Shown: positions 42,093 through 53,692 of the stretch, piece by piece
Layout: every line of letters begins with the position of its first letter
Position numbering within the stretch: position 1 is the first letter of the stretch
The notes under the pieces: model-generated
The model's database searches: none
Told to the model about the DNA's origin: nothing
Seen by the model: the letters and a program-made list of their open reading frames with translations, nothing else
Assembly: GCF_008080435.1 (NCBI RefSeq)
Contig: NZ_VRKN01000018.1
Span: 16,601-80,600 of the forward strand
Direction of reading: 5' to 3'
DNA: 64,000 nt
Source: Enterobacter asburiae
Lineage (GTDB): Bacteria > Pseudomonadota > Gammaproteobacteria > Enterobacterales > Enterobacteriaceae
Made by a program: the position numbers and the translations under genes

Positions 42093-43196
42093 TTACTTAG
42101 TTAATGTTGTATGTTTGCCACTGTTACGACGCATCCTGCGCTTAATACGTTTAATGAAGCGTGCTACCTTCCATGCGCGCTTGATGCAGTAGCCGTAGAG
42201 AGAAAAAGCTAGCAAGAACAATACCAACATAGCCCATTCAGGCACAAAATGTGTATATTCCGCCGTCACGCCAATCCCCGCTAGAATAGCAGCCGCTAGC
42301 GTAATAAGCACAAATGCCTGCCGGGAAGTGAATCCGGCTCGCATGATCAAATGATGAATGTGCTGACGGTCAGCAGAGAAAGGACTCATCCCTTTACGCA
42401 GGCGGCGATACATAATCGCAACCATATCCATTAACGGGATGGCGATAATCCATAATGCCGTTACCGGGCTAATGGGGTGTACATCACCCTGAGTGGTTTC
42501 CAGCAAGATCCAAATGATAGTAAAGCCGATAAGCGTGCTACCCGCATCACCCATGAACACTTTATAGCGCCGGCCCAATGCGCCGAGATTTAACAGGATA
42601 TAAGGCAGGATGGCCGCAATCATGGCAAAACACCACATAGCAAGGCTATATTGCCCATCGAACCATAAAATGAAACCAATTGCGGCAAATGAGACGCAGG
42701 ACAGGCCTCCCAGCAAACCATCAATACCGTCAACCATGTTGAACGCGTTAATCGCCACCCACACGGCAAAAAGTGTCAGGAAATAACCGAACGGACCGAG
42801 TTCCATCTCCCAGGAGCCAAAAATATAGCCCAGGCTACTCAAGTGCAACTTAGCGAACACCATCATAGCAATAGCCACAGCAGCCTGAACGAAGGCGCGG
42901 ATTTTGACGCTAATATCATAACGGTCGTCAAGAGCGCCAACCACCACAAGCACAGCCGCGCAGGTCAGGTACAGCCGGGCATGGGGGATATAGTAATCCG
43001 CGATGGCAAATGTGAAGCAGATCCCCGCGAAAACAGAGATACCCCCGACCAAAGGGATCATACCTTGATGACGTTTACGGAAGTTGGGTTTATCCACTAA
43101 CCCCAGATATTTCGCCACCTTACGTGCCAGAAACAAAAAGCAGGTGGTAAACAAGAAAATACTGGTTAGTTCAGTAAACGTATCAAGTAGGTTCAC
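42093..43196 (-). CDS. wecA: UDP-GlcNAc:undecaprenyl-phosphate GlcNAc-1-phosphate transferase
   Basis: Also called Rfe. Starts ECA and many O antigens by making GlcNAc-PP-undecaprenol. 367 residues from the GTG at 43196, exactly the E. coli length; the frame opens six codons earlier. About eleven hydrophobic helices with the catalytic GALDDRYD, NAFNMVDGIDGL and HIHH motifs. First gene of the ECA operon. Confidence 0.96.
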   Translation of the reverse strand: MNLLDTFTELTSIFLFTTCFLFLARKVAKYLGLVDKPNFRKRHQGMIPLVGGISVFAGICFTFAIADYYIPHARLYLTCAAVLVVVGALDDRYDISVKIRAFVQAAVAIAMMVFAKLHLSSLGYIFGSWEMELGPFGYFLTLFAVWVAINAFNMVDGIDGLLGGLSCVSFAAIGFILWFDGQYSLAMWCFAMIAAILPYILLNLGALGRRYKVFMGDAGSTLIGFTIIWILLETTQGDVHPISPVTALWIIAIPLMDMVAIMYRRLRKGMSPFSADRQHIHHLIMRAGFTSRQAFVLITLAAAILAGIGVTAEYTHFVPEWAMLVLFLLAFSLYGYCIKRAWKVARFIKRIKRRMRRNSGKHTTLTK

Positions 43197-43228
43197 AATG
43201 GATGTTCTCAACAAATGTTAGTCAAGGA

Positions 43229-43257
43229 AGTATAACCATCAAGGCGCTCAGCCTGAA
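43229..43257 (-). promoter_or_regulatory. Candidate promoter of the ECA operon
   Basis: On the minus strand TTCAGG and TATACT are 17 bp apart, about 35 bp before the wecA start. The -35 is weak. Read by eye only; no ops/JUMPstart element is visible nearby. Confidence 0.4.
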
Positions 43258-43390
43258 GTTATAAAGCAAACCTCTTACAGTTCCATTTGTTTATTATTCA
43301 AGCTATTAATGTTTTTACTGTGCGAATTATCTTATTGTCGCACCGACTGGTAAAAATTGGGAGTAGATGGTACTAGCGTATAGTCCATAA

Positions 43391-43420
43391 AAGAAAAACG
43401 CCACGTAAAAACGTGGCGTT
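43391..43420 (-). terminator. Terminator of rho
   Basis: On the minus strand the 10-bp stem AACGCCACGT/ACGTGGCGTT is followed by TTTTTC. It lies about 18 bp after the rho stop codon. Confidence 0.92.
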
Positions 43421-43437
43421 CGCTGGCTTTATTTGCG

Positions 43438-44697
43438 TTACGAGCGTTTCATCATGTCGAAGAAATCGTCGTTAGTTTTGGTCATCGCCAGTTTGTTAAT
43501 GAGGAACTCCATCGCGTCAATTTCACCCATTGGATGGATGATTTTGCGCAGGATCCACATTTTCTGCAGCTCTTCCTGCGTGGTGAGCAGTTCTTCTTTA
43601 CGGGTACCGGAACGGTTGTAGTCGATAGCCGGGAAGACGCGTTTTTCAGCGATTTTACGAGAAAGGTGCAGTTCCATGTTACCTGTACCTTTAAATTCTT
43701 CGTAAATCACTTCGTCCATTTTTGAACCGGTATCGATCAGCGCCGTCGCAATGATGGTCAGGCTGCCGCCCTCTTCCACGTTACGTGCGGCACCGAAGAA
43801 GCGTTTCGGACGATGCAGGGCGTTAGCATCCACACCACCGGTCAGCACTTTACCGGACGCCGGCACCACGGTGTTGTAGGCACGCGCCAGACGGGTGATG
43901 GAGTCAAGCAGGATGATCACGTCTTTCTTGTGCTCAACCAGGCGCTTCGCCTTCTCGATAACCATTTCCGCAACCTGTACGTGGCGAGATGCTGGCTCGT
44001 CAAAGGTAGAAGCAACCACTTCACCTTTAACCAGACGCTGCATCTCGGTCACTTCTTCCGGACGTTCGTCAATCAGCAGCACCATCAGCACACAGTCTGG
44101 GTGGTTATAGGCGATGCTCTGCGCGATGTTCTGCAGCAGCATGGTTTTACCCGCTTTTGGCGGCGCCACAATCAGGCCACGCTGACCACGACCAATTGGG
44201 GAAGCCAGGTCCAGAACGCGCGCGGTTAAGTCTTCAGTAGAACCGTTACCACGCTCCATGCGCAGGCGAGAGTTCGCGTGCAGAGGTGTTAAGTTCTCAA
44301 AGAGGATCTTATTGCGCGAGTTTTCAGGCTTATCGTAGTTAACCTCGTTAACCTTCAACAGCGCAAAGTAGCGTTCACCCTCTTTAGGAGGACGAATCTT
44401 ACCTGAAATGGTGTCACCAGTGCGGAGGTTGAAACGGCGGATTTGGCTGGGGGATACGTAGATGTCGTCAGGGCCGGCGAGGTAGGAGCTGTCTGCAGAG
44501 CGGAGGAAACCAAATCCGTCTTGCAATATCTCCAGCACACCGTCGCCAAAGATATCTTCGCCACTCTTAGCGTGCTGCTTCAGGATGGCGAAAATGATGT
44601 CCTGCTTGCGCATACGAGCCTGGTTTTCCAGCCCCATATTTTCGCCGAGAGTGATCAGCTCAGAAACCGGCGTATTCTTTAATTCGGTAAGATTCAT
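43438..44697 (-). CDS. rho: Transcription termination factor Rho
   Basis: Hexameric RNA-dependent ATPase that ends Rho-dependent transcripts. 419 residues from the ATG at 44697; an upstream in-frame start inside the leader is rejected. The RNA-binding OB fold ([13 protein letters not shown]) is near residue 60, Walker [10 protein letters not shown] near 180, and the Q/R-loop region [10 protein letters not shown] near 353. Almost identical to E. coli. In E. coli it represses its own synthesis in the leader. Confidence 0.98.
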   Translation of the reverse strand: MNLTELKNTPVSELITLGENMGLENQARMRKQDIIFAILKQHAKSGEDIFGDGVLEILQDGFGFLRSADSSYLAGPDDIYVSPSQIRRFNLRTGDTISGKIRPPKEGERYFALLKVNEVNYDKPENSRNKILFENLTPLHANSRLRMERGNGSTEDLTARVLDLASPIGRGQRGLIVAPPKAGKTMLLQNIAQSIAYNHPDCVLMVLLIDERPEEVTEMQRLVKGEVVASTFDEPASRHVQVAEMVIEKAKRLVEHKKDVIILLDSITRLARAYNTVVPASGKVLTGGVDANALHRPKRFFGAARNVEEGGSLTIIATALIDTGSKMDEVIYEEFKGTGNMELHLSRKIAEKRVFPAIDYNRSGTRKEELLTTQEELQKMWILRKIIHPMGEIDAMEFLINKLAMTKTNDDFFDMMKRS

Positions 44698-44785
44698 AAT
44701 GGTGTGGGTTCTTAAACTCGGGGTGATTCTCGAACTTAATGTTGTGAATGGTATGGCAGGGTCATCCATGCCTGTTTAGCGGCCA

Positions 44786-44887
44786 TCAACTCATGTCTGT
44801 TCGCTGTCTGGTCACAGGGAAAGAACGCAGAACTGAAACGACAAGACGGATTGAGTGACAAGCCCGGAATTTAGCCACTTCACGCAC
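44786..44887 (-). CDS. rhoL: rho operon leader peptide
   Basis: A 33-codon frame upstream of rho ends with PVTRQRTDMS, matching the C-terminal PVTRQRKDMS of E. coli RhoL, and has the same length. The only suitable start is GTG at 44887 (GTG CGT GAA), the position of the ATG in E. coli. The middle of the peptide is poorly conserved, suggesting that position and the act of translation matter more than sequence. Too short for ordinary gene calling. Confidence 0.72.
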   Translation of the reverse strand: MREVAKFRACHSIRLVVSVLRSFPVTRQRTDMS

Positions 44888-45042
44888 TGTTCATGTCAAC
44901 AACGGGAAGTATCGGGTAAAACAAGATTCAAACAACAAGATATGTTTAAAACGAAGTCATAGCTAACTTAGCACGACTTCAGCCGGGCGTCCAGAGTTCC
45001 ACATCATTTAGCCGGGAGCTCTGAACGCACAGCGGAGAAACC

Positions 45043-45372
45043 TTACGCCAGGTTAGCGTCCAGGAACTCTTTCAGTTGACCTTTGGACAGCGCGCCCACT
45101 TTGGTCGCCGCCACTTCGCCGTTTTTAAACAGCAGCAGGGTCGGAATGCCACGGATACCGTATTTTGGTGCGGTGCCCGGGTTCTGGTCGATGTTCAGCT
45201 TGGCAACGGTCAGTTTGCCCTGATATTCGTCGGCGATCTCATCCAGAATCGGGGCGATCATTTTGCAAGGACCACACCATTCAGCCCAGAAATCGACGAG
45301 GATCAGCCCGTCAGCCTTAAGTACGTCCGTGTCAAAACTGTCGTCAGTCAGGTGAATAATTTTATCGCTCAT
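45043..45372 (-). CDS. trxA: Thioredoxin 1
   Basis: Cytoplasmic dithiol reductant for ribonucleotide reductase and others. 109 residues from the ATG at 45372; the open frame continues upstream but the family start [13 protein letters not shown] is clear. Redox cysteines 33 and 36 in WCGPCK and the cis-proline in RGIPTLLLF are present. It is divergent from rhlB and upstream of rho. Confidence 0.99.
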   Translation of the reverse strand: MSDKIIHLTDDSFDTDVLKADGLILVDFWAEWCGPCKMIAPILDEIADEYQGKLTVAKLNIDQNPGTAPKYGIRGIPTLLLFKNGEVAATKVGALSKGQLKEFLDANLA

Positions 45373-45516
45373 ATATAACTCCACAGGAATAAGCCTGGTA
45401 CGTTGGTTTTGTCTCCACCAACGACGTGTTGATGTCGCATTAACCAACTAAAGGTTGACTTTATTTCACCGGATACGCTTTCGTAAAGCAATAGTAAGCT
45501 GATATTCTACCACACT

Positions 45517-46785
45517 ATGAGCAAAACACATTTAACTGAACAGAAGTTTTCCGACTTCGCGCTGCACCCGAAGGTGATTGAAGCCCTTGAAAATAAAGGG
45601 TTTCATAACTGCACGCCCATTCAGGCCCTCGCGCTGCCGCTGACGCTGGCCGGTCGCGATGTTGCCGGGCAGGCGCAAACCGGTACCGGCAAAACGATGG
45701 CGTTTTTAACGTCAACGTTTCATTATTTACTTTCTCACCCAGCGATTGCAGACCGCAAAGTTAACCAGCCGCGCGCGCTAATTATGGCTCCGACGCGAGA
45801 ACTGGCGGTACAGATCCACGCAGACGCTGAACCCCTGGCGCAGTCTACCGGCCTGAAGCTGGGCCTGGCCTATGGCGGCGACGGCTACGATAAACAGCTG
45901 AAAGTGCTGGAAAGCGGTGTGGATATCCTGATCGGTACCACCGGCCGTCTTATCGATTACGCCAAACAGAACCACATTAACCTCGGCGCAATCCAGGTTG
46001 TGGTACTCGATGAAGCTGACCGCATGTACGATCTGGGCTTCATTAAAGACATTCGCTGGCTGTTCCGCCGTATGCCTCCGGCCAATCAGCGTCTGAATAT
46101 GCTGTTCTCTGCAACCCTTTCCTACCGCGTTCGCGAGCTGGCGTTCGAACAGATGAACAACGCCGAATATGTAGAAGTGGAACCTGAGCAGAAAACGGGT
46201 CACCGCATTAAAGAAGAGCTCTTCTATCCTTCCAATGAAGAGAAAATGCGTCTGCTGCAAACGCTGATCGAAGAAGAGTGGCCAGATCGCGCCATTATCT
46301 TCGCGAACACCAAACACCGTTGTGAAGACATCTGGGGCCATCTGGCTGCAGACGGTCACCGTGTTGGCCTGCTGACCGGCGACGTGGCGCAGAAAAAACG
46401 CCTGCGTATTCTCGAAGAGTTTACCCGTGGCGATCTTGATATTCTGGTCGCCACCGACGTTGCTGCTCGTGGTCTGCACATTCCAGCCGTAACGCACGTC
46501 TTTAACTATGACCTGCCAGACGACTGTGAAGACTACGTACACCGTATCGGTCGTACCGGTCGTGCGGGCGCAAGCGGTCACTCGATTAGCCTTGCGTGTG
46601 AAGAGTATGCGCTGAATCTTCCAGCCATTGAGACGTATATCGGTCACTCTATCCCGCAGAGCAAATACAATCCGGAAGCGCTGTTAAGCGAACTGCCGCC
46701 GCCTAAGCGTCTAACCCGCCCACGCTCCGGCAATGGTCCGCGTCGTTCAGGCGGCGCGCCGCGTAATCGTCGTCGTTCAGGTTAA
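45517..46785 (+). CDS. rhlB: ATP-dependent RNA helicase RhlB
   Basis: DEAD-box helicase of the RNA degradosome. 422 residues: Q motif ([14 protein letters not shown]), Walker [13 protein letters not shown] in [11 protein letters not shown] in LFSATLS, and [10 protein letters not shown]. The basic, Arg/Gly/Ser-rich C-terminal tail ([13 protein letters not shown]...) is typical of RhlB. Followed six bases later by gppA, so probably co-transcribed. Confidence 0.98.
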   Translation: MSKTHLTEQKFSDFALHPKVIEALENKGFHNCTPIQALALPLTLAGRDVAGQAQTGTGKTMAFLTSTFHYLLSHPAIADRKVNQPRALIMAPTRELAVQIHADAEPLAQSTGLKLGLAYGGDGYDKQLKVLESGVDILIGTTGRLIDYAKQNHINLGAIQVVVLDEADRMYDLGFIKDIRWLFRRMPPANQRLNMLFSATLSYRVRELAFEQMNNAEYVEVEPEQKTGHRIKEELFYPSNEEKMRLLQTLIEEEWPDRAIIFANTKHRCEDIWGHLAADGHRVGLLTGDVAQKKRLRILEEFTRGDLDILVATDVAARGLHIPAVTHVFNYDLPDDCEDYVHRIGRTGRAGASGHSISLACEEYALNLPAIETYIGHSIPQSKYNPEALLSELPPPKRLTRPRSGNGPRRSGGAPRNRRRSG

Positions 46786-46791
46786 GAAAAT

Positions 46792-48276
46792 ATGCTCAGC
46801 TCCACCTCGCTTTATGCAGCAATCGATCTCGGTTCGAATAGTTTTCATATGCTGGTTGTGCGCGAGGTGGCGGGAAGCATACAAACGCTGACGCGTATTA
46901 AGCGCAAGGTCCGCCTCGCGGCGGGCCTGAGCAGCGATAATCACCTCTCACCTGAAGCCATGGAACGTGGCTGGCAGTGTCTGCGACTCTTTGCCGAGCG
47001 TCTGCAGGATATCCCGCATGCCCAAATCACCGTGGTCGCCACTGCGACGCTCCGTCTGGCGGTTAACGCCGTGGATTTTATTGCCAGAGCGCAGGAAATT
47101 CTGGGTTGTCCGGTCCAGGTTATCAGCGGTGAAGAAGAAGCTCGCCTGATTTATCAGGGTGTTGCCCACACCACGGGGGGTGACGATCGCCGCCTGGTAG
47201 TGGATATCGGCGGTGCCAGTACCGAGCTTGTGACCGGCACCGGCGCGCAGGCAACGTCGCTGTTCAGCCTGTCGATGGGCTGTGTGACCTGGCTTGAGCG
47301 CTACTTTACCGATCGGAACCTGGGGAAAGAGAACTTCGACGAGGCAGAAAACGCCGCGCGCGAAGTGTTACGCCCGGTGATGGATGAACTGCGCTATCAC
47401 GGCTGGAAAGTCTGCGTGGGTGCCTCGGGTACCGTGCAGGCTCTGCAGGAAATCATGATGGCGCAGGGCATGGACGAGCGGATTACGCTTGCCAAACTTC
47501 AGCAGCTTAAACAGCGCGCCATTCAGTGCGGACGCCTGGAAGAGCTGGAAATTGAAGGCCTGACGCTGGAACGCGCACTGGTCTTCCCGAGCGGGCTGGC
47601 CATTCTTATCGCCATTTTCACCGAGCTGAATATCCAGTGTATGACCCTGGCCGGTGGCGCGCTGCGCGAAGGTCTGGTCTACGGGATGTTGCATCTGTCG
47701 GTCGATCAGGATATCCGCAGCCGTACCCTGCGCAACGTGCAGCGTCGTTTTCTGGTTGATATCGATCAGGCAGGACGCGTATCGCAGCTGGCGTCACGCT
47801 TCGCCGATCGGGTCGCGAACGCATGGGATCTTGATCATCTGAGCCGCGATTTATTGCTGAGCGCCTGTGCGCTACATGAAGTGGGGCTGAGCATTGATTT
47901 TAAGCAGGCACCGGCTCATGCAGCGTATCTGGTGCGAAACCTTGATTTACCGGGCTATACACCCGCGCAGAAAAAATTGCTGGCAACGCTGCTGCTGAAC
48001 CAGACCAATGCCGTTGACCTCTCCTCTTTGCATCAGCAAAACGCCGTACCGCCGCGCGTGGCCGAGCATCTGTGCCGCCTGCTGCGCCTGGCGATTCTGT
48101 TTGCCAGCCGCCGCCGCGATGATTTGCTGCCTGCCATTAACCTGGTGGCCGATGACGAGAAGCTTTCGCTGACGCTGCCGGAAAACTGGATTGATCGTCA
48201 CCCGTTAGGGGCAGAGATGATCGAGCAGGAGTGCCAGTGGCAGAGCTATGTGCACTGGGTGCTGGAAGTAAAGTAA
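46792..48276 (+). CDS. gppA: Guanosine pentaphosphate phosphatase GppA
   Basis: Hydrolyses pppGpp to ppGpp (and exopolyphosphate). 494 residues of the Ppx/GppA family: ASKHA-fold motifs [11 protein letters not shown] and [10 protein letters not shown], then the C-terminal HD-like helical domain. The N-terminus is a little different from E. coli (MLSSTS). It ends before a REP element, convergent with rep. Confidence 0.97.
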   Translation: MLSSTSLYAAIDLGSNSFHMLVVREVAGSIQTLTRIKRKVRLAAGLSSDNHLSPEAMERGWQCLRLFAERLQDIPHAQITVVATATLRLAVNAVDFIARAQEILGCPVQVISGEEEARLIYQGVAHTTGGDDRRLVVDIGGASTELVTGTGAQATSLFSLSMGCVTWLERYFTDRNLGKENFDEAENAAREVLRPVMDELRYHGWKVCVGASGTVQALQEIMMAQGMDERITLAKLQQLKQRAIQCGRLEELEIEGLTLERALVFPSGLAILIAIFTELNIQCMTLAGGALREGLVYGMLHLSVDQDIRSRTLRNVQRRFLVDIDQAGRVSQLASRFADRVANAWDLDHLSRDLLLSACALHEVGLSIDFKQAPAHAAYLVRNLDLPGYTPAQKKLLATLLLNQTNAVDLSSLHQQNAVPPRVAEHLCRLLRLAILFASRRRDDLLPAINLVADDEKLSLTLPENWIDRHPLGAEMIEQECQWQSYVHWVLEVK

Positions 48277-48289
48277 TAGGCTGAACATT

Positions 48290-48321
48290 GCCGGGTGGCG
48301 GCTTCGCCTTACCCGGCCTAC
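48290..48321. repeat. REP element between gppA and rep
   Basis: GCCGGGTGGCGGCTTCGCC...CCCGGCCTAC is a complete REP unit lying between the convergent gppA and rep stop codons. Confidence 0.85.
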
Positions 48322-48327
48322 TCATCA

Positions 48328-50352
48328 TTATCCTTTCTCTTTGGCTTTTGCCAGCATAGCGCGAATGTTTGCCACGTTAGCCTGCCCCTTGTGCATCCGC
48401 TCTTCTGCAGTAATCACTTTGCGCTCCTGTTCCCAAATCACGTCATCCTGCGGCAGTTCCAGCAGGAAACGACTCGGCTCCGGGCGTACCAGTTCACCAT
48501 ACTGGCGGCGCTCTTTACACAGCGTGAACGTCAGTTCTTTCTGCGCACGGGTGATCCCCACGTAGGCCAGGCGGCGCTCCTCGTCGACGTTGTCTTCATC
48601 AATGCTGCTCTGGTGCGGCAACAATCCCTCTTCCATGCCGACCAGATACACATACGGGAACTCCAGACCTTTTGACGCATGCAGCGTCATCAGCTGAACC
48701 TGATCGGCTTCTTCTTCGCTCTCGCCGCGCTCCATCATGTCGCGCAGGGTAAAGCGGGTGACCACCTGCGTCAGGGTCATTGGCTCATCGATTTCAGAGC
48801 CTTCCAGCATTTCGGTCATCCAGCTGAAGAGCTGGTTTACGTTTTTCATGCGCATCTCAGCCGCTTTCGGGCTGGCTGAGGTTTCATACAGCCAGGACTC
48901 ATAGTCGATGCCGTGGATGAGATCGCGCACTGCCGCCACCGGCTCGCGCTCCGCGAGACGCTGTACTTCGCCGAGCCAGTGGGTGAAGCGGGTTAACGAG
49001 TCATAGCCGCGTCCGGTTAACGTCTGGCTCAGCCCCATGTCGAAGCTGGCGGTAAACATACTTTTGTTGCGGGTCATCGCCCACTCGCCGAGCTTTTGCA
49101 GCGTTGCCGGGCCAATCTCGCGTTTTGGCGTATTCACGATGCGCAGAAACGCGCTGTCATCATCCGGGTTAGTGAGCACGCGCAGATAGGCCAGCAGATC
49201 TTTGATTTCTGGTCGTGAGAAGAACGACGTGCCGCCCGAGATTTTGTACGGAATGCGGTTCTGCATCAGCATCTTTTCAAAGACGCGCGACTGGTGATTG
49301 CCGCGATAGAGGATCGCGTAATCCTTATATTCGGTTTTGTTGACGAAGTGGTGCGCGATGAGTTCGCCCGTCACGCGCTCCGCTTCATGATCCTCATTGT
49401 TGGCGCTGAGCACCTTCAGCTCCGTGCCGTAGCCCAGTTCGGAGAAGAGACGCTTCTCAAATACGTGCGGGTTATTGGCAATCAGGATGTTTGCGGCCTT
49501 CAGGATACGCCCGGAGGAGCGGTAGTTCTGCTCCAGCTTAATCACCTGCAGGGCGGGGAAATCTTTGCTCAGCAGCACCAGGTTTTGTGGACGTGCACCG
49601 CGCCAGGAGTAAATTGACTGGTCATCATCGCCTACCACGGTGAAACGCGCGCGCTGCCCCACCAGCAGCTTCACCAGCTCGTACTGGCTGGTGTTGGTGT
49701 CCTGATATTCATCCACCAGCAGGTAACGGATTTTATTCTGCCAGCGCTCGCGCACCTCTTCATTACGCTGCAGCAGCAGCGTGGGCAGCAGGATCAGGTC
49801 GTCAAAGTCCAGCACATTGCACGCTTTCATATGCGCATCGTACAGACCGTAGCAGTGGGCGAAGATCCGATCCCGTTCGCCTTTGGCGATCGCCGCAGCC
49901 TGGGCCGGCGTCATCAGATCGTTTTTCCAGTTCGAGATCGTCGAGATCAGCTGTTGCAACAGCACTTTGTCATCTTCGATCAGCCCCTCGGTGAGCTCTT
50001 TCAGCAGCGCCACCTGATCGGTGTCATCGAAGAGCGAGAAGTTGGACTTCATTCCCAGCGCCGCATACTCGCGTTTAATGATATCCAGCCCCAGCGTGTG
50101 GAAGGTGGAGATCATCAGCCCGCGCGCCTCTTTACGGCCCAGCGTCTGACCGACACGCTCTTTCATCTCGCGCGCCGCTTTATTGGTAAAGGTGACCGCC
50201 GCAATGTGTCGCGCCTGATACCCGCAGTTGTGGATCAGATGGGCGATTTTATTGGTGATCACGCGGGTTTTACCCGAACCGGCCCCTGCCAGCACCAGGC
50301 ATGGTCCAGTTACGAATTCGACCGCTTGTTGTTGTCCAGGGTTTAAACGCAT
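48328..50352 (-). CDS. rep: Replication-associated helicase Rep
   Basis: SF1A 3'-5' helicase that travels with the replisome and removes proteins ahead of the fork. 674 residues from the ATG at 50352 ([13 protein letters not shown]), one more than E. coli. Walker [38 protein letters not shown] and VGITRA are present. A paralogue of UvrD, also in this window. The C-terminus ([14 protein letters not shown]) that contacts DnaB diverges somewhat from E. coli. Confidence 0.97.
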   Translation of the reverse strand: MRLNPGQQQAVEFVTGPCLVLAGAGSGKTRVITNKIAHLIHNCGYQARHIAAVTFTNKAAREMKERVGQTLGRKEARGLMISTFHTLGLDIIKREYAALGMKSNFSLFDDTDQVALLKELTEGLIEDDKVLLQQLISTISNWKNDLMTPAQAAAIAKGERDRIFAHCYGLYDAHMKACNVLDFDDLILLPTLLLQRNEEVRERWQNKIRYLLVDEYQDTNTSQYELVKLLVGQRARFTVVGDDDQSIYSWRGARPQNLVLLSKDFPALQVIKLEQNYRSSGRILKAANILIANNPHVFEKRLFSELGYGTELKVLSANNEDHEAERVTGELIAHHFVNKTEYKDYAILYRGNHQSRVFEKMLMQNRIPYKISGGTSFFSRPEIKDLLAYLRVLTNPDDDSAFLRIVNTPKREIGPATLQKLGEWAMTRNKSMFTASFDMGLSQTLTGRGYDSLTRFTHWLGEVQRLAEREPVAAVRDLIHGIDYESWLYETSASPKAAEMRMKNVNQLFSWMTEMLEGSEIDEPMTLTQVVTRFTLRDMMERGESEEEADQVQLMTLHASKGLEFPYVYLVGMEEGLLPHQSSIDEDNVDEERRLAYVGITRAQKELTFTLCKERRQYGELVRPEPSRFLLELPQDDVIWEQERKVITAEERMHKGQANVANIRAMLAKAKEKG

Positions 50353-50464
50353 GGGAGTGTTGCTCAATCTTCGAACGGGGTGTGGATTGTAGCAGAAAGC
50401 CGGGCGCAGATTTACCGGCTAATGATAAAGTGGAGAAATCGCGTTTAACCCGTAGAGCAGAACC

Positions 50465-51078
<614 letters not shown>

Positions 51079-51083
51079 ACAGC

Positions 51084-51112
51084 AAGGCCTTCTCAAAGAG
51101 AAGGCCTTTAAT
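51084..51112. terminator. Hairpin between ppiC and ilvC
   Basis: A perfect 11-bp stem AAGGCCTTCTC/GAGAAGGCCTT with loop AAA. On the plus strand it is followed by TAATGTTT, a weak T tract, so it can end ppiC transcription and perhaps also ilvC from the other side. Confidence 0.7.
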
Positions 51113-51119
51113 GTTTGCC

Positions 51120-51153
51120 CCCTCTCCCTGTGGGAGAGGGTCGGGGTGAGGGC
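51120..51153. repeat. Palindromic CCCTCTCCC...GGGTGAGGG repeat
   Basis: A 9-bp stem CCCTCTCCC/GGGAGAGGG with loop TGT is followed by TCGGGGTGAGGGC. This short dispersed palindrome is common between genes in Enterobacter, Klebsiella and other proteobacteria; its identity as a family is from memory. It lies just beyond the ilvC stop. Confidence 0.6.
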
Positions 51154-51173
51154 ATCAGCCCGCACCTGCGGTG

Positions 51174-52649
51174 TTAACCCGCTACCGCAATACGCTTCAT
51201 ATCGGTCATGTAGCCGCGCAGTTTGTGACCCACTTTCTCGATCTGGTGGCTGCGAATCGCTTCGTTCACATCGCGCAGCTGCGCGTTATCCACGGCACCT
51301 TCCGCAATCGCTTTGCCCAGATCGCCCGTCTGCAGAGTGGTCATAAACTCTTTCAGCAGCGGTACGCAGGCGTAAGAGAACAGGTAGTTGCCGTATTCTG
51401 CGGTGTCAGAGATCACCACGTTCATTTCGTACAGACGCTTACGGGCGATGGTGTTCGCGATCAGCGGCAGCTCGTGCAGAGATTCGTAGTACGCAGATTC
51501 TTCGATGATGCCGGAATCCACCATGGTTTCGAACGCCAGCTCAACGCCGGCTTTCACCATCGCGATCATCAGTACGCCTTTATCGAAGTACTCCTGCTCG
51601 CCGATTTTACCTTCATACTGTGGCGCGGTTTCGAACGCGGTTTTACCGGTCTCTTCACGCCAGGTCAGCAGGTTTTTATCGTCGTTCGCCCAGTCCGCCA
51701 TCATGCCGGAAGAGAATTCGCCGGAGATGATGTCGTCCATATGTTTCTGGAACAGCGGCGCCATAATGGTTTTCAGCTGTTCAGACAGCGCGTAAGCACG
51801 CAGTTTTGCCGGGTTGGAGAGACGGTCCATCATCAGCGTAATACCGCCCTGCTTCAGCGCTTCGGTGATGGTTTCCCAGCCGAACTGAATCAGTTTTTCC
51901 GCGTAGGCCGGGTCAGTACCTTCTTCCACCAGCTTGTCGAAGCACAGCAGAGAACCGGCCTGCAGCATACCGCACAGAATGGTCTGCTCACCCATCAGGT
52001 CAGATTTCACTTCCGCAACGAAGGAAGATTCCAGAACGCCCGCACGGTGGCCGCCGGTGGCCGCTGCCCATGCTTTGGCAATCGCCATGCCTTCGCCTTT
52101 CGGATCGTTTTCCGGGTGAACCGCGATCAGGGTCGGTACGCCGAAACCACGTTTGTACTCTTCGCGTACTTCCGTACCCGGGCACTTCGGCGCCACCATC
52201 ACCACGGTGATGTCTTTACGGATCTGCTCGCCCACTTCAACGATGTTAAAGCCGTGGGAGTAACCCAGCGCGGCGCCGTCTTTCATCAGCGGCTGCACGG
52301 AACGCACTACGTCAGAGTGCTGCTTGTCCGGGGTCAGGTTAACCACCAGATCCGCCTGCGGGATCAGATCTTCGTAGGTACCCACTTTGAAGCCGTTTTC
52401 GGTCGCTTTGCGCCAGGAAGCACGCTTCTCAGCAATCGCTTCTTTGCGCAGGGCGTAGGAGATATCCAGACCGGAGTCACGCATGTTCAGGCCCTGGTTC
52501 AGACCCTGTGCGCCACAGCCGACGATGACCACTTTTTTACCCTGAAGGTAGCTCGCGCCATCGGCAAATTCATCGCGCGCCATGAAGCGGCATTTGCCCA
52601 GCTGCGCCAGCTGCTGGCGCAAGTTCAGTGTATTAAAGTAGTTAGCCAT
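51174..52649 (-). CDS. ilvC: Ketol-acid reductoisomerase (class II)
   Basis: NADPH- and Mg-dependent conversion of acetolactate and acetohydroxybutyrate in valine and isoleucine synthesis. 491 residues, the long class II form with a duplicated C-terminal helical domain. Rossmann segment [13 protein letters not shown] near residue 35; acidic metal ligands lie in [11 protein letters not shown] and the [18 protein letters not shown] repeat. Divergent from its activator ilvY. An antisense frame of almost the same length is a codon-bias shadow. Confidence 0.98.
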   Translation of the reverse strand: MANYFNTLNLRQQLAQLGKCRFMARDEFADGASYLQGKKVVIVGCGAQGLNQGLNMRDSGLDISYALRKEAIAEKRASWRKATENGFKVGTYEDLIPQADLVVNLTPDKQHSDVVRSVQPLMKDGAALGYSHGFNIVEVGEQIRKDITVVMVAPKCPGTEVREEYKRGFGVPTLIAVHPENDPKGEGMAIAKAWAAATGGHRAGVLESSFVAEVKSDLMGEQTILCGMLQAGSLLCFDKLVEEGTDPAYAEKLIQFGWETITEALKQGGITLMMDRLSNPAKLRAYALSEQLKTIMAPLFQKHMDDIISGEFSSGMMADWANDDKNLLTWREETGKTAFETAPQYEGKIGEQEYFDKGVLMIAMVKAGVELAFETMVDSGIIEESAYYESLHELPLIANTIARKRLYEMNVVISDTAEYGNYLFSYACVPLLKEFMTTLQTGDLGKAIAEGAVDNAQLRDVNEAIRSHQIEKVGHKLRGYMTDMKRIAVAG

Positions 52650-52761
52650 GGGTGATACCTCGTGATGTTGTGTGTCTTATTGTTCGGTTCGCGTTTCAGC
52701 GAGAATGTACCCACATTACAACAGGAAATTTATTGCGGAAATTGATATATTCACAACGTCA

Positions 52762-52780
52762 CATTGCAATTTTTGCAATG
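52762..52780. promoter_or_regulatory. IlvY operator dyad
   Basis: CATTGCAA-TTT-TTGCAATG is a perfect inverted repeat in the 152-bp gap between ilvC and ilvY, 22 bp before the ilvY start. Its position suits the IlvY operator that autoregulates ilvY and, with inducer acetolactate, activates ilvC. Confidence 0.75.
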
Positions 52781-52801
52781 TAAAAAGAGGGAGTGGAATC
52801 G

Positions 52802-53692
52802 GTGGATTTACGCGATCTGAAAATGTTCCTGCACCTGGCGGAAAGCCGTCATTTTGGCCGCAGCGCCCGGGCGATGCACGTTAGCCCCTCCACGCTTTCA
52901 CGCCAGATCCAGCGCCTTGAGGAAGACCTCGGCCAGCCGCTGTTCGTGCGCGACAACCGCACCGTCACCCTCACGGAAGCGGGTGAAGAACTGCGCATTT
53001 TTGCCCAGCAGACGCTGTTGCAGTACCAGCAGCTGCGGCACTCGATTGACCAGCAGGGGCCGTCACTTTCCGGCGAACTGCATATTTTCTGCTCCGTGAC
53101 CGCCGCCTATAGCCATCTGCCGCCGATTCTCGACCGCTTCCGCGCGGCGCATCCGTCGGTTGAAATTAAGCTCACGACCGGCGATGCCTCCGACGCAATG
53201 GAAAAAGTGGTGACGGGCGAAGCGGATCTCGCCATTGCCGGGAAACCCGAAACCCTGCCGGGCGCGGTGGCATTCTCAATGCTGGAGAATCTGGCGGTAG
53301 TGCTGATTGCCCCGGCGCTGCCCTGCCCGGTGCGTAACCAGGTGTCGGTGGAAAAACCGGACTGGTCCACGGTGCCGTTTATCATGGCCGATCAGGGGCC
53401 GGTGCGCCGCCGCATTGAGCTGTGGTTCCGCCGTCAGAAAATCAGCAATCCGTCGATTTACGCCACGGTCAGCGGCCATGAGGCGATGGTGTCGATGGTA
53501 GCGCTGGGCTGCGGCGTGGCGCTGCTGCCGGAAGTGGTGCTGGAAAATAGCCCGGAACCGGTGCGCAATCGCGTGATGATTTTAGAACGCAGCGACGAGA
53601 AAACGCCGTTCGAGCTTGGCGTGTGTGCACAAAAAAAGCGGCTGCATGAGCCGCTTATTGATGCGTTCTGGAAGATATTGCCGAACCATTAG
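52802..53692 (+). CDS. ilvY: LysR-type activator IlvY
   Basis: Activates ilvC in response to acetolactate or acetohydroxybutyrate. 296 residues from the GTG at 52802 (V-D-L-R-D-L), which has AGAGGGAG at a good distance; a GTG at 52793 would add three residues. The N-terminal helix-turn-helix SARAMHVSPSTLSRQIQRLE is clear. The stop overlaps the convergent ilvA stop by 4 bp. Confidence 0.97.
   Translation: MDLRDLKMFLHLAESRHFGRSARAMHVSPSTLSRQIQRLEEDLGQPLFVRDNRTVTLTEAGEELRIFAQQTLLQYQQLRHSIDQQGPSLSGELHIFCSVTAAYSHLPPILDRFRAAHPSVEIKLTTGDASDAMEKVVTGEADLAIAGKPETLPGAVAFSMLENLAVVLIAPALPCPVRNQVSVEKPDWSTVPFIMADQGPVRRRIELWFRRQKISNPSIYATVSGHEAMVSMVALGCGVALLPEVVLENSPEPVRNRVMILERSDEKTPFELGVCAQKKRLHEPLIDAFWKILPNH

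Noticed and set aside
45778..46647. 289-codon frame antisense to rhlB
   Set aside because: Contained in rhlB; composition follows the complement of conserved helicase codons.
51171..52655. 494-codon frame antisense to ilvC with almost the same boundaries
   Set aside because: The peptide is rich in Arg, His, Phe and Gln as expected from the complement of ilvC codons; no independent signal for a gene.
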